From contig NZ_JAATNW010000007.1 in assembly GCF_012911815.1 (NCBI RefSeq), forward strand, positions 1 through 64,000: DNA of 64,000 nucleotides. The letters are read 5' to 3'. This document shows positions 26,001 to 34,324 of this stretch, in pieces (positions within the stretch are counted from its first letter, which is position 1; each line of letters opens with the position of its first letter). Made by a program: the position numbers and the translations under genes. The stretch is from Alteromonas ponticola. Its GTDB lineage: Bacteria; Pseudomonadota; Gammaproteobacteria; Enterobacterales; Alteromonadaceae. Under the pieces are notes generated by a model that worked only from the letters and a program-made list of their open reading frames with translations, was not told the DNA's origin and made no database searches.

Positions 26001-26426
26001 GGGGTTTTCTAAATCACGCACAACAGCTTTTAACAGTGCCTCTTCAGGATCTTTATGAAAGCTGGAAAGCTTTTGCCATTGTTGTGGGTGCGTGGCTTTC
26101 ACATAGGCAATGAGGTCTTGCGGGTACAGCGCCCGCTCTTGATCGTAATACTTGTTCTCGCCGACTTCCCAGCCTTGGTCAGCTAACGCCTGAATAATAT
26201 CGTTTTGGAAAACTGCTTCGTTGACTTTGCTTCTATTCGGATTTTTACTATTACCACTCAAATAATTGAAGGGGTCCTTATGAGATTTTGAGAGTTTCAT
26301 CATTGCTAGCCCTGAAAACTCTTCAACACCGGAACTTAATTCAACTCTTCTTCGCCTGTTTAATGGTGGCGCTTCATTGTCATCTCTGTCAACTGGGCTA
26401 TTTTTTTTATTGTTTTTATCTGTCAT
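23013..26426 (-). CDS. hsdR: Type I restriction enzyme, R (endonuclease/translocase) subunit
   Basis: In this 1137-residue protein the nuclease centre is D219 in WRIDLVLF and E233-L-K235 in TLELKS. The SF2 translocase has Walker A SAGSGKS (393-399) and DEAH at 517-520 (VIVDEAHSS); later helicase blocks include TSSRLEAVRYK and QTLSRLNRTYPGKD. The protein translocates DNA and cuts when it meets another complex. The start ATGA overlaps the stop of the membrane-protein gene upstream. The first ~65 residues are an unusual polar, basic extension (NRRRRVEL etc.). A typical HsdR N-terminus would begin near residue 68, and exactly that start survives as a relic upstream (27045-27215). The gene therefore seems to have replaced an earlier hsdR allele. 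Confidence 0.95.
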   Translation of the reverse strand: MTDKNNKKNSPVDRDDNEAPPLNRRRRVELSSGVEEFSGLAMMKLSKSHKDPFNYLSGNSKNPNRSKVNEAVFQNDIIQALADQGWEVGENKYYDQERALYPQDLIAYVKATHPQQWQKLSSFHKDPEEALLKAVVRDLENPNKGTLWVLRNKVVDRGAKFSLCAFKPDHDLNPDATERYNQNILRVVPEVVYSPYADVKVDDVQPDANKKAAKKWRIDLVLFINGLAIATLELKSEFKQSIENAKIQYMKDRLPKDPVTKKPEPLLTFKRGALVHFAVSQNNVAMTTKLDGAKTFFLPFDQGTADGGSGNDTPDQGYATQYLWKEVFARDNLLTILGRYIHLQVIEEEQPDGRIKRKETMIFPRYHQWSAVSSLLNAVELEGTGQKYLIQHSAGSGKSNSIAWLSHQTASLHYHTDHPELNKKSGDKVFDSVIVITDRTVLDSQLQDTIYQFEHNEGMIARVNREDGQGAKSAQLAEALKSGTAIIIVTIQTFPFVLDAIREDTSLAGKSFAVIVDEAHSSQTGTTARKLREVLMAEQIDNSDEELSSEDILRLTLEARKGSNKISYFAFTATPKAKTLELFGRPEKPNEPISDENKPRPFHVYSMRQAIEEGFILDVLQNYISYSVAYKLAHKSPDADTEVDSKKAATKLAKWVRLHPYNIAQKVEVIVEHFNSRIKHLLNGEAKAMVVTSSRLEAVRYKLAFEKYVKDKGYQGINAMVAFSGELNDPDIPESAFTENSMNFGLKGRDMRKAFDTQDYQVMLVANKFQTGFDQPKLVAMYVDKPLKGVECIQTLSRLNRTYPGKDQTFVLDFVNDPQDVLNEFKVFFQTAELSAVSDPNLVYELKHKLDAARIYQWHEVEAFFNAYHDKKVGQDKLLSICKPAVERFKKRYQDANEVYQHAQKELYRAKQEGNEKAINYADNSVVETKRARDALEVFRKDLIGFCRFYEFSSQIVNFEDEDLEKLTLFAKELYPLLRIEVINEEIPLEDVVMTHYKLHKKREQDLRLVKEKEKTYLDPVREGAGATPREKKTEYLREIIDRLNDLFAGENFTDGDMLSYANTIRTKVEENDEAMQQVNNNTKEQALLGAFPDAINKAVIDSMGIHNDMAMKVLASKDASRRFAELMFDMLVKGQK

Positions 26427-26995
26427 CTCTCAGCCCCTAAGCAACTATCAACCACATTCACATTGATTGGTTTTCTAGAAGATGCTTCATCTAAATCAGC
26501 ACCAATGAACACAGCGGCACCCATCACTAGCGGCACGCACCCGCCTAAAACAAACCTAATGCCTGCATTCAGTTTGCTGTTTCTTTTATTATTTACGGTA
26601 GAGTTCTCATCGCAACACTCGGCAAGCTCTCTAAAAATCTCATTAGTAATTCCCTCAACACCTGTGTCTGAATCACCAGAATTGATGTGAAATTGACGCC
26701 TTTTCTCAAAGTCACCCAAAGATGGGATATAGGAGTATTCGTTTCCCCAAAATGATTTAATTACTAAGATAGCGGCTCCTGCTAGAGTGAGCGTGGAGAT
26801 TAAAAGGAAAATTGCCGTAGTAATGACCGGCCAAGAAACACCGACTGTTAAATTTTTGGCCATGTAGACAAGTAACCCGCCTACAGCCACGAGAAACGCC
26901 AACAGCAACTGAGCTCTCGCCGTTATTTCTCTCTTCGTTTCCAGCTCTAGGGCGTATTGCTCTCTATAAAACTCTAAAAGGTTATTAACTTCCAT
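26423..26995 (-). CDS. Three-helix membrane protein embedded in the hsd operon
   Basis: The 190-residue protein starts with a charged helix (residues 1-27, EFYREQYALELETKRE), followed by two hydrophobic helices (~29-46 and ~52-84, LLLAFLVAVGGLLVYMA and VITTAIFLLISTLTLAGAAI). A ~70-residue cytoplasmic loop and a third hydrophobic segment (~150-167) come next. I recognise no family; the layout recalls small membrane effectors found with nucleotide-signalling or abortive defence systems. Its stop overlaps the hsdR start by four bases (ATGA), so hsdR translation is coupled to it. It sits between hsdS and hsdR where normal type I operons have nothing, and it arrived together with the second hsdR 5' end. 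No clear ribosome binding site is visible. Confidence 0.65.
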   Translation of the reverse strand: MEVNNLLEFYREQYALELETKREITARAQLLLAFLVAVGGLLVYMAKNLTVGVSWPVITTAIFLLISTLTLAGAAILVIKSFWGNEYSYIPSLGDFEKRRQFHINSGDSDTGVEGITNEIFRELAECCDENSTVNNKRNSKLNAGIRFVLGGCVPLVMGAAVFIGADLDEASSRKPINVNVVDSCLGAER

Positions 26996-27044
26996 GATGC
27001 ATTCACTTTGTTTTGACAGTTATCTCGCGACTACTTTTTCTGGC

Positions 27045-27215
27045 TTAGGGTTTCCTAACACCAACGTTTGTGGCTTTAACATAGGCAATAAGGTCTTGCG
27101 GATACAATGCCCGCTGCTTGTCATAGCGCTTGTTCTCACCGACTTTCCACCCTTGGTCAGCCAATGCCTGAATAATGTCATTTTGAAAAATCACCTCCTG
27201 TGATTTGCTAGGCAT
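27045..27215 (-). pseudogene. hsdR: Relic of an earlier hsdR 5' end
   Basis: ATG 27215 overlaps the hsdS stop and begins MPSKSQEVIFQNDIIQALAD, followed by a QGWKVGENKRYDKQRALYPQ block and DLIAYVKAT, then diverges and stops at 27045. The same block occurs inside the full hsdR (residues ~69-112, e.g. EAVFQNDIIQALADQGWEVG). At DNA level 27071-27189 and 26093-26208 are clearly homologous but diverged, so this is not a fresh duplication. The ancestral order hsdS-hsdR was evidently interrupted by a segment carrying the membrane gene and a different hsdR allele. Confidence 0.85.
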
Positions 27216-28545
27216 ATGCGTCCTCCGTTTGGTGTGATTGCCAGTTGCGGACGTCGATTTTGCCAGTGACTGCGGCCGAGATCAGTGATGATTTTCTTTC
27301 TTTAAGAAGCATTATTGAATCAAGAGCATTTCTTTCAATAGCGTCGAGTTTTTTCTTTAATCTTGAAATCAGAGAATGAATTTGTCTTATTTCCTTTACT
27401 GGAGGGACAAGTACAGGAATATTTTCAACTTGCTCGACACGCAGATGGCTAACAGTGCTTCCGTGTGAAACCGCGTTGATATATCTATCCAAGCAATCAG
27501 AAATCAAAAAGTCGAATAGGTAGTCCCTGTATTCAGAGCATCTCGGTATGAAATTCATCATACGCTGGCCCATACAAAACTTTAATTCTTCAGGTACGAT
27601 ACATACTTCTCCCGTAGGAGCTTCTCTTGTAAAAAGAATTGATCCAGCAGGCGGTACTCCTCTCTGCGTCCAGATCTTAAAGTTCGTCTCATCTGTGAAT
27701 AAAGCACCTGTGAAGTTTAATTGCTGATTTTTAACGTTGGTTGTCCGAACCACAAAGTACTCACCATCATCAAAATAAACAGGTGTTTTGTTCCGACAGT
27801 CGACGACTTCAGTCTCAAACTTTAGTCTCGAAACCTTCCAATGCTCCGGCACTTCCCCCAACCACTCAATCCCCGAATCTGTCATCGGCACATCAGGATT
27901 GAGGCCTTTGGTAACGGCATGAGAAATTACCGCTTGGCGCTTTTCTTTTAGTAGCTCAATCAATCTTTCTTGCTTGGCAATCAACGCATCAATTTTAGCG
28001 GTTTCGTGGTCGAGGAAGATGGCGATAGCTCTTTGCTCATTCAGTGTTGGTACAACAATGGGCAGTCTGCGAAAGTCCTCAAACTTTAAACTCTGTCGAA
28101 GACCTCCCCCCATCCCATAAAAGACCTTTGAGGTATCATAAAAATGTAATAAGCGGTACAGATATCTATCATCAATTCTATTTGATGCTTTAAGCTTCAA
28201 ATAAGCGGATGTTATTATTCCCGAAAGAGAAGAGCGGCCAACACGCAGGCTACGCTTATCATTCTGTAAATCTGTTAACCTGAGGATAATGTCCCCCGGC
28301 CAAACTAGCTGGTAGGTATTGAATGACTCAGGCAAAAGACCAGAGTTGTTTTCAACATTCCGGATTTTAATATTTCCATAACTTAAAGACAGGACATTAG
28401 TTTCCTTACCATCAACATTCTTGATTTGTTCGTGTCTTAACACTGAATAGGCTGGTAATACTTCCCAGTGCGCGGGTAATTCGTCCAAAACCCACGGTAT
28501 GCCTGATTCCTTAGTTTCAGTATAACTCTGATACTTCCCTGCCAT
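27208..28545 (-). CDS. hsdS: Type I restriction enzyme, S (specificity) subunit
   Basis: The 445-residue protein has the standard two target-recognition domains. TRD1 (~10-155) starts SGIPWVLDELPAHWEV, and the first conserved helix (~165-205) contains ERLIELLKEKRQAVISHAVT. TRD2 (~220-365) starts SGIEWLGEVPEHWKV, and the second helix (~380-430) contains LLKERKSSLISAAVTGKID. It recognises a bipartite DNA target for both methylation and cutting. The start overlaps the hsdM stop (ATGA, 28543-28547). TRD2 appears intact, so the enzyme should recognise an asymmetric site. Its 3' end overlaps the start codon of the old hsdR relic. Confidence 0.93.
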   Translation of the reverse strand: MAGKYQSYTETKESGIPWVLDELPAHWEVLPAYSVLRHEQIKNVDGKETNVLSLSYGNIKIRNVENNSGLLPESFNTYQLVWPGDIILRLTDLQNDKRSLRVGRSSLSGIITSAYLKLKASNRIDDRYLYRLLHFYDTSKVFYGMGGGLRQSLKFEDFRRLPIVVPTLNEQRAIAIFLDHETAKIDALIAKQERLIELLKEKRQAVISHAVTKGLNPDVPMTDSGIEWLGEVPEHWKVSRLKFETEVVDCRNKTPVYFDDGEYFVVRTTNVKNQQLNFTGALFTDETNFKIWTQRGVPPAGSILFTREAPTGEVCIVPEELKFCMGQRMMNFIPRCSEYRDYLFDFLISDCLDRYINAVSHGSTVSHLRVEQVENIPVLVPPVKEIRQIHSLISRLKKKLDAIERNALDSIMLLKERKSSLISAAVTGKIDVRNWQSHQTEDAYA

Positions 28546-30581
28546 CAGGAGTGCACCTCCTGAAGCAATTGCATGATTTCCGCACTGACTTTATCCAAGT
28601 CGGCATCAATTTCTTTTAGTCTGCGTGGAGGCTTGTATTCGTAAAAATGACGGTTAAACGGAATTTCATAACCCACAATACCGACCTGTCCGTCTTTTTC
28701 ATCACGCTTAGTTTCATCTATCCATGCAAGTGGTACGTGGGGTTTTACCTCACGCTCAAAATACGCATAGATATCTTCTTTAAGCGGCACGTTTTCATAG
28801 TCGCGCAGATCCGGGTTGGGCTCTATCTCGCCTTTGTTTTTACCCGAATCGATATAGCAAATCTCGGCGTCGTCATTATGCTCACCGAAGAATTTCACCA
28901 ACGCTTTCTTGTTAGCGGCTGACGGTTTCGCTGGTGCGATGACCTTTAAAAACTCATCGCGACTCATCAGCGTAGTGCCTTCAGGCAATGTAGACAGTTC
29001 CGCGTAACCAATAGGTGGATCTGGCAAGTCTGTTAAATCCGGCTGTTTATTGCGTTCAGCCTCCAGCAGCTGTTGATAATAGTCATCTAGCTTTTCTTTG
29101 GTGATGGTGAAAGATAGCTGTAGTGGCCTTTCGACGGTGATGCGGCGATAACCAAAGTCTTGGTAATCAAAAATCTTGCTGACTTGCTTAGTACCTTCTG
29201 GGGAAGCTTCAAACTCACCAAACAAACGAACAATCTTCTCGATGCTCTCGTCTGGCAGGTATTTGCGCTTCGAGCCTAATGACTTGCGCATTGACGCGTT
29301 GAAATTGTTTTCAGGGTTTTCCTTATCGTCGGTACTGGCGTTAATCAGCTGTACCTTGCCTTTGCGATGGGCGGGCTTGTTATTGGATAACACCCATATG
29401 TAGGTGGCAATACCGGTGTTGTAGAACATGTCCGTAGGCAGTGCGATAATCGCTTCCAGCAAGTCATGCTCTAACACATAACGCCGAATTTCACTTTCAC
29501 CGCTTCCCGCGCCACCGGTAAATAAAGGTGAGCCATTTAAAATGATACCAATGCGTGAGCCACCTTCCGATGGGCTGTGCATCTTACTAATTAAATGCAG
29601 CAGGAAAAGTAGCGAACCGTCAGACACTCGCGGAAGACCCGGTCCAAAGCGGCCATCATAACCCTTGACCTTATGCTCATCGTTGATGATTTTTTGGACT
29701 TTTTTCCAGTCAACGCCGAAAGGCGGATTACTGAGCATATAGGAAAAGTCCTGATGGATTAATTGGTCGTTAGAAAGCGTATTGCCCAGCTTGATATTAT
29801 CAACATCCTGCCCTTTAACCAGCATGTCGGCTTTACAGATGGCGTAGGACTCTGGGTTCAGCTCCTGACCAAAGGCGACCAGCTTGGCCTTTTCATTCAT
29901 TTCATGTACGTATTCCATCCCCGACGATAAAAAGCCGCCGGTTCCGGCTGTCGGATCATAGATCGTGCGGACAATTCCCGGCTGGGTCAGCACGTCATTG
30001 TCTTCAATAAACGTCAGCGAGGTGGTCAGGTGAACGATATCACGTGGGGTAAAGTGCTCCCCTGCTGTTTCATTTGAGCTTTCTGCGAAACGGCGGATAA
30101 GCTCTTCAAACACCAGTCCCATATGATGATTATCGATGGAATCAGGGTGTAAATCGGTATTGGCGAAACGTTTAGCAACCTTATAAAGCAAGTCAGCCTC
30201 TGCCAACTTATCCAGCGTGTTGTAAAAATCGAAATGTTCAAAGATTTCGCGAGCACTGGGGCTAAAGGCGCGGACATAAGCTTCGAGGTTATCACCGACA
30301 CCCGTCTCGCCAAGGTGGTTTAAGTCCATCTTACTAGTGTTGTAAAAGCTCAGTTCTGCCACGTGCTTGAGTATTTGCTCTTGCGCCTCGGGAGGCATGT
30401 ACTTTACTTCGTCATACTTAGCCAGAACAATTTCTTTCTTGTCTTCTAAAACACATTCCAGACGACGTAATAAGGTAAACGGGAGAATAATGCGGCCATA
30501 CTGACTCTGTTTGAAATCACCGCGAAGCAGGTCCGCAACAGACCAGATAAAGGCAGCGGTAGAGGAGAAATTTTCAGTCAT
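28545..30581 (-). CDS. hsdM: Type I restriction enzyme, M (N6-adenine methyltransferase) subunit
   Basis: The ATG at 30581 is chosen ([20 protein letters not shown]), the usual HsdM start; a longer frame to 30635 has no support. The 678-residue protein has an N-terminal helical domain (~1-150), an AdoMet site D209-P-T-A-G-T-G-G-F217, and catalytic N285-P-P-F288. Blocks such as [17 protein letters not shown] and [15 protein letters not shown] are typical. It methylates adenine in the HsdS target on both strands and is needed for restriction. It is the first gene of the minus-strand operon hsdM-hsdS-membrane protein-hsdR-HEPN-nuclease. The promoter must lie in the ~1-kb gap towards tnsA. Confidence 0.95.
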   Translation of the reverse strand: MTENFSSTAAFIWSVADLLRGDFKQSQYGRIILPFTLLRRLECVLEDKKEIVLAKYDEVKYMPPEAQEQILKHVAELSFYNTSKMDLNHLGETGVGDNLEAYVRAFSPSAREIFEHFDFYNTLDKLAEADLLYKVAKRFANTDLHPDSIDNHHMGLVFEELIRRFAESSNETAGEHFTPRDIVHLTTSLTFIEDNDVLTQPGIVRTIYDPTAGTGGFLSSGMEYVHEMNEKAKLVAFGQELNPESYAICKADMLVKGQDVDNIKLGNTLSNDQLIHQDFSYMLSNPPFGVDWKKVQKIINDEHKVKGYDGRFGPGLPRVSDGSLLFLLHLISKMHSPSEGGSRIGIILNGSPLFTGGAGSGESEIRRYVLEHDLLEAIIALPTDMFYNTGIATYIWVLSNNKPAHRKGKVQLINASTDDKENPENNFNASMRKSLGSKRKYLPDESIEKIVRLFGEFEASPEGTKQVSKIFDYQDFGYRRITVERPLQLSFTITKEKLDDYYQQLLEAERNKQPDLTDLPDPPIGYAELSTLPEGTTLMSRDEFLKVIAPAKPSAANKKALVKFFGEHNDDAEICYIDSGKNKGEIEPNPDLRDYENVPLKEDIYAYFEREVKPHVPLAWIDETKRDEKDGQVGIVGYEIPFNRHFYEYKPPRRLKEIDADLDKVSAEIMQLLQEVHS

Positions 30582-31148
30582 TGTTATTGTTATCCACTTT
30601 AAACAGCTTAAACTGTTTTTCCCCAAAAATAACACACTTACTTACGCTTGCGCAAAATCCACAAAAGCTCGTGCGCTAAATATCCGATGTGGTTTAAATC
30701 GAAATTTCGGTCTTTCTTTATTACAAGTAGTTCAATGTACATTTTGGTTTTGAGCTTTGAAAAGTTTTCGGTGCGCTCAATCTGACTGGAGGAGTTATCC
30801 GGATTGAGAAACACGTTCTTATTAGTCTTTTCCAGATAAAAGCACTATAGGCGATTAGCAAATTCTTTAACACTGGATAGGTCTCCTGTGAATCAGGATA
30901 TATCTCGTAGCCAACTTGGCTGAATGTAGTCGGAAAATTCGTCGCATGACACGAACCGGCCCTTAATGATCTCAACGAGTTGAAAGATTCCCAGTCATCG
31001 GGGCTCTGAACCACACTGAAAGGTCCAATCCTTTTGTCGAAAGGAAGAATGAATATGCCCTTTACCCAGTCAGCAGCGAGTGGTAATTTGTCTAGATATT
31101 TTAAGACCAGCCCACTTGTGTCAACCTATTCTAGGACGGGACACCCTC
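30582..31148. other. Gap upstream of hsdM without a supportable gene
   Basis: A 97-codon minus-strand frame (30721-31014) could be extended to a stop near 31126 and reads sensibly in part (LPLAADWVKGIFILPFDKRI), but it has no start or known family and is probably a relic. Near 31118-31143, GTGTC and GACAC bracket CCTATTCTAGG, resembling the edge of a lost insertion element. Confidence 0.4.
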
Positions 31149-31470
31149 TTAAGTAAGGCCTGACAACCCGCACCACTCTTTAAATATAATTGAATAATCA
31201 AAGTGATCGTCTGGGACTATAATATCTCTAATTTTTCCTGTTTCTCCATACGTTTTAGACCAAGGCACTTCGTAATGCCCTACAAGCGACACTGTACACC
31301 AAGTTTCTTTTTCGTAGACTTTCACCAAACCAACATATTCTTATTATGAATATGATATAACCATTAGAAATAACAGATTTTTGGCGAGTTTCAATAGGCT
31401 GTTTAGAAAAATTATCAGAATACCAATACTTTCCATGCTCAATTAATAACACAAAATCACAATTTGTCAA
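31149..31470 (-). pseudogene. Frameshifted hypothetical gene upstream of tnsA
   Basis: Two minus-strand frames join with one frameshift near 31330. The first part ends SNGYIIFIIR; the second continues EYVGLVKVYEKETWCTVSLV, then GHYEVPWSKTYGETGKIRDI and FKEWCGLSGLT to TAA at 31149-31151. The composition is protein-like across the break, but I recognise no family. It marks old cargo between the restriction operon and the transposition genes. Confidence 0.45.
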
Positions 31471-31593
31471 TAAATCATTGTTTATTAAACTGTTTTTTTA
31501 TTATTAACTTTACCAATAATTTTGTACCTGCATATTTACGATTAGATTTTTTTGACTATATTCCGCCTCAAGAACGATTTTTTGAGGCATCCA

Positions 31594-32253
31594 ATGAAAA
31601 GTAAAACGAATATACATTCTCGGACAACGGTTTCGAAAAAAATGTATCGATCGAGTTCAATCATGATCTCAGGTCGATTTGCATGTAACAAAAACGAAAA
31701 CCAATTACTTTTTCAGTCTTATCTAGAATTGGGAGTACTCAGAACCTTTGCATTAGACCCTTCCATAACGTTTATGGATACCCAACGCGGTACTATGAAA
31801 TGGCGACCAAGTAATTCCAAGGCGCTACGAACATACACGCCAGATGTAGTTTCAATAAATGGGGATGGGGAAATCACCTTCACGGAAGTTAAGCCTAAAG
31901 CAAAATTGGTGAAAAATGAGGTAACGCGATTAAGTGAAATCAAAGACTCCTTTAATAATGCAGGCTACGCGTTTGAAGTTATTACTGACGAAGAAGTGCC
32001 TTATGAGGTGTTCGTTAACACCGGACAGTTACTAAGTGCAGATATTAGTCATTACGAACCGGGGTTTTTACAAACCATAGTAGACAGTTTATCAACTATT
32101 TTCCCTGATAATTTTACGTTTGGGCAATTAGAGCAAGCTCTAACCCTATATGGTTTCCCAATTTGTCACTATGGTCTCATCAAAGCAGGCTATTTCACAT
32201 TCGACATGAAAAAATTGCTGGAGCCCTCATCTCCTATTTGGAGGGCATCGTGA
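31594..32253 (+). CDS. tnsA: TnsA-like transposon endonuclease
   Basis: The ATG at 31594 is used because GAGG lies six bases upstream, giving 219 residues. A restriction-endonuclease fold is visible: D84 in YTPDVVSI, E98-V-K100 in TFTEVKPKAK, with an upstream acidic candidate in QSYLELGV. This corresponds to the E...D...(Q/E)-x-K centre of Tn7 TnsA, which nicks the 5' ends of the element so that it is excised cleanly (cut-and-paste). It is shorter than Tn7 TnsA (~270 residues), as in many Tn7-like elements. The stop overlaps the tnsB start (GTGA at 32250-32253). The upstream ~120 bp is very A+T rich and is where the element's left end and TnsB-binding repeats should be sought. Confidence 0.85.
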   Translation: MKSKTNIHSRTTVSKKMYRSSSIMISGRFACNKNENQLLFQSYLELGVLRTFALDPSITFMDTQRGTMKWRPSNSKALRTYTPDVVSINGDGEITFTEVKPKAKLVKNEVTRLSEIKDSFNNAGYAFEVITDEEVPYEVFVNTGQLLSADISHYEPGFLQTIVDSLSTIFPDNFTFGQLEQALTLYGFPICHYGLIKAGYFTFDMKKLLEPSSPIWRAS

Positions 32254-34319
32254 GTATTCCTTTCTTACGCGAATCAACACGTTTCACTCATCGTGGAACA
32301 AGATGTGAAGTTTTAAATATTTTTCGTTCTGAAAACGAGCTTCGTTATCGTGAAATCCATGACGAAGGTGAAAACTATTCATATTCTACCAACCTCATAT
32401 CGCTAGCAGAATTTGCACGCAAGATGGACGACGGTGATATTCATCTTGAAACATCTATTAAGGAAAATTTTTCTCGCTACTTAACTGCTGAGCAAACAGC
32501 ACAAATAACCTATCGAGAGATGTATGTGCTAAGAGCGATAAAAGAGAGCCCTTCAGCTCCTACAAGGCCTATAGCGGTAGACGAAGCAATAAAGATTGTT
32601 TCAGAGAAAGTAAACGATAGTACACCACCATGCCGCTCCACTGTGCAAGGATGGATAAAGCGTTACAGAGATAGTGGTTACAACAAATTATCGTTAATTG
32701 ATGGTAACTTCTCGACTAATTGTCGTAACCGACAACTTCCCGAAGTTGAAGAAGCATTTCAGGACTGCATTGCAAATTACTACTTGCAAAACGCGCCCCA
32801 ACCTATTGAACAAATTTATCAGCGATTTCGTGAAATGTGCGAAACGATCAAGGTCGAAAATACTGGCGACCCAAAATACAATTTTAAAATACCCAGCAAA
32901 GGTACTTTTAGAAACCGGATAAAAGCGTTTACCGATGAGGAAATGTTGGTCGCTAAGTACGGCAAAGCAAAAGCTAAGCAGAAAATCAGAGATAAACTAA
33001 AAAAGTTTAGGGTGTCCAAAATACTAGAACGTTGCGAAATGGATGGGCTGCATATCCATATCGGAATTGTTGATGAAAACGATACGACAGTATTTTTGGG
33101 GTCAATCGTCCTTATGTACGTCATGGACGTGTACTCGCGGACGATATTAGGCTACTCACTACATTTAACCAAAAAGAAAAGCGAGACAGCCGATCTCATT
33201 CTCGCATGTCTTAAGCATACTTTGGCTATTGATCGGGATAAACGCTGGCCTATCGTCAATAAAATTTCATTGTTAGTGACTGACGCAAGTGCACCAGCAA
33301 CCGGGGATCAATGTTCTACTTTCATATTGGAAAATGACATTTCGTTGCTCATTACAAAAGTTGGTCAACCGCAAGAAAAGCCGTTCATTGAATCGCTCAA
33401 TGCAACTGTCCGGCGAATGTTTCTCAGATTCTTACCGGGATATTTAGGCAGGGAAAAATTTAGGGGCAATAGCATAAAGCTGGGTGAAAACGTTGAAAAA
33501 CAAGCGTCTATGACACTAGACGGCTTTATCAGAGAATTCGAACACTTTGTCCACGAAATTTATCATAAAAACCCGCATTCTGGTTTAAATGGTCGCGCTC
33601 CAATAGATGTATGGAACGAGGAGTTTAACAAGCAGCCTCTTGCCGTAAGAGAACAAGTGAAATTTCCTCAAGCCACATCAATGCATGGGGTACGTGCTGA
33701 GCGAAATTTTCAAAAAAAAGAAGATGGCTTCTATGTAGATGGCCGCTGGTATCGCGATGCGAAGTTACATAAATGGTTAGTTTCCAACAGTAAAAGTAAC
33801 TCTGGCTATGCTGAAACGGAAGTACTTAAAAAGATAACTATTTTATATTCACAAATAGACGTACGTACAATAACAGTGATCCATCCAAAAACACTGGAAC
33901 CTCGGAAAGTGCAATTATCTGATTTGGAAACACTCAATCATCCAGATGATACACCTCTTCAACGAGAAATATATCTTCGGCTAATCGAACAGCCATATCA
34001 GAATCTACCCAAAGCAAACAAACGCTTTTACGAACCTAGTCTTAACATCGCTGAAACTGCGAACAAAATTAATAAAAACCGAAAGACTCTAGATAACGAG
34101 AAGAAGCAGAAAGCGAGCGAGAAACGCGTTCAAGACGCTGAACATCATAATGTAGATAGCTCCGAGTACGCGGAGGAGATGGAGAAACTAAAGAAAAAGA
34201 ACACCCCAGAAAATATTGTGATACACCCAAACAGCCAGTCTGCTGACAACGATCCTAACGAGAGTGAAGAATGGGAAGACGATATTGAATTAAATGATAT
34301 AGGCAATTGCGAGGAGTAA
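32250..34319 (+). CDS. tnsB: TnsB-like DDE transposase
   Basis: The GTG at 32250 is preferred because GGAGGG lies six bases before it and it overlaps the tnsA stop; this gives 689 residues. An N-terminal helix-turn-helix region (~100-150, PIAVDEAIKIVSEK, RSTVQGWIKRYRDSG) binds the ends. The rve/DDE core has D265 (EMDGLH), D345 (LVTDAS) and E381 (PFIESLN), with a D-E spacing of 35 residues. A Mu-type C-terminal domain follows, and the charged tail (~610-689) may contact TnsC. It makes the 3' cuts and strand transfer. It is part of the tnsA-tnsB-tnsC-tniQ operon, plus strand, with all junctions overlapping or within six bases. Confidence 0.92.
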   Translation: MSIPFLRESTRFTHRGTRCEVLNIFRSENELRYREIHDEGENYSYSTNLISLAEFARKMDDGDIHLETSIKENFSRYLTAEQTAQITYREMYVLRAIKESPSAPTRPIAVDEAIKIVSEKVNDSTPPCRSTVQGWIKRYRDSGYNKLSLIDGNFSTNCRNRQLPEVEEAFQDCIANYYLQNAPQPIEQIYQRFREMCETIKVENTGDPKYNFKIPSKGTFRNRIKAFTDEEMLVAKYGKAKAKQKIRDKLKKFRVSKILERCEMDGLHIHIGIVDENDTTVFLGSIVLMYVMDVYSRTILGYSLHLTKKKSETADLILACLKHTLAIDRDKRWPIVNKISLLVTDASAPATGDQCSTFILENDISLLITKVGQPQEKPFIESLNATVRRMFLRFLPGYLGREKFRGNSIKLGENVEKQASMTLDGFIREFEHFVHEIYHKNPHSGLNGRAPIDVWNEEFNKQPLAVREQVKFPQATSMHGVRAERNFQKKEDGFYVDGRWYRDAKLHKWLVSNSKSNSGYAETEVLKKITILYSQIDVRTITVIHPKTLEPRKVQLSDLETLNHPDDTPLQREIYLRLIEQPYQNLPKANKRFYEPSLNIAETANKINKNRKTLDNEKKQKASEKRVQDAEHHNVDSSEYAEEMEKLKKKNTPENIVIHPNSQSADNDPNESEEWEDDIELNDIGNCEE

Positions 34320-34324
34320 AGACA

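Noticed and set aside
30721-31014. 97-codon minus-strand ORF upstream of hsdM
   Set aside because: It has no start signal and no family; it may be a relic but cannot be supported as a gene.
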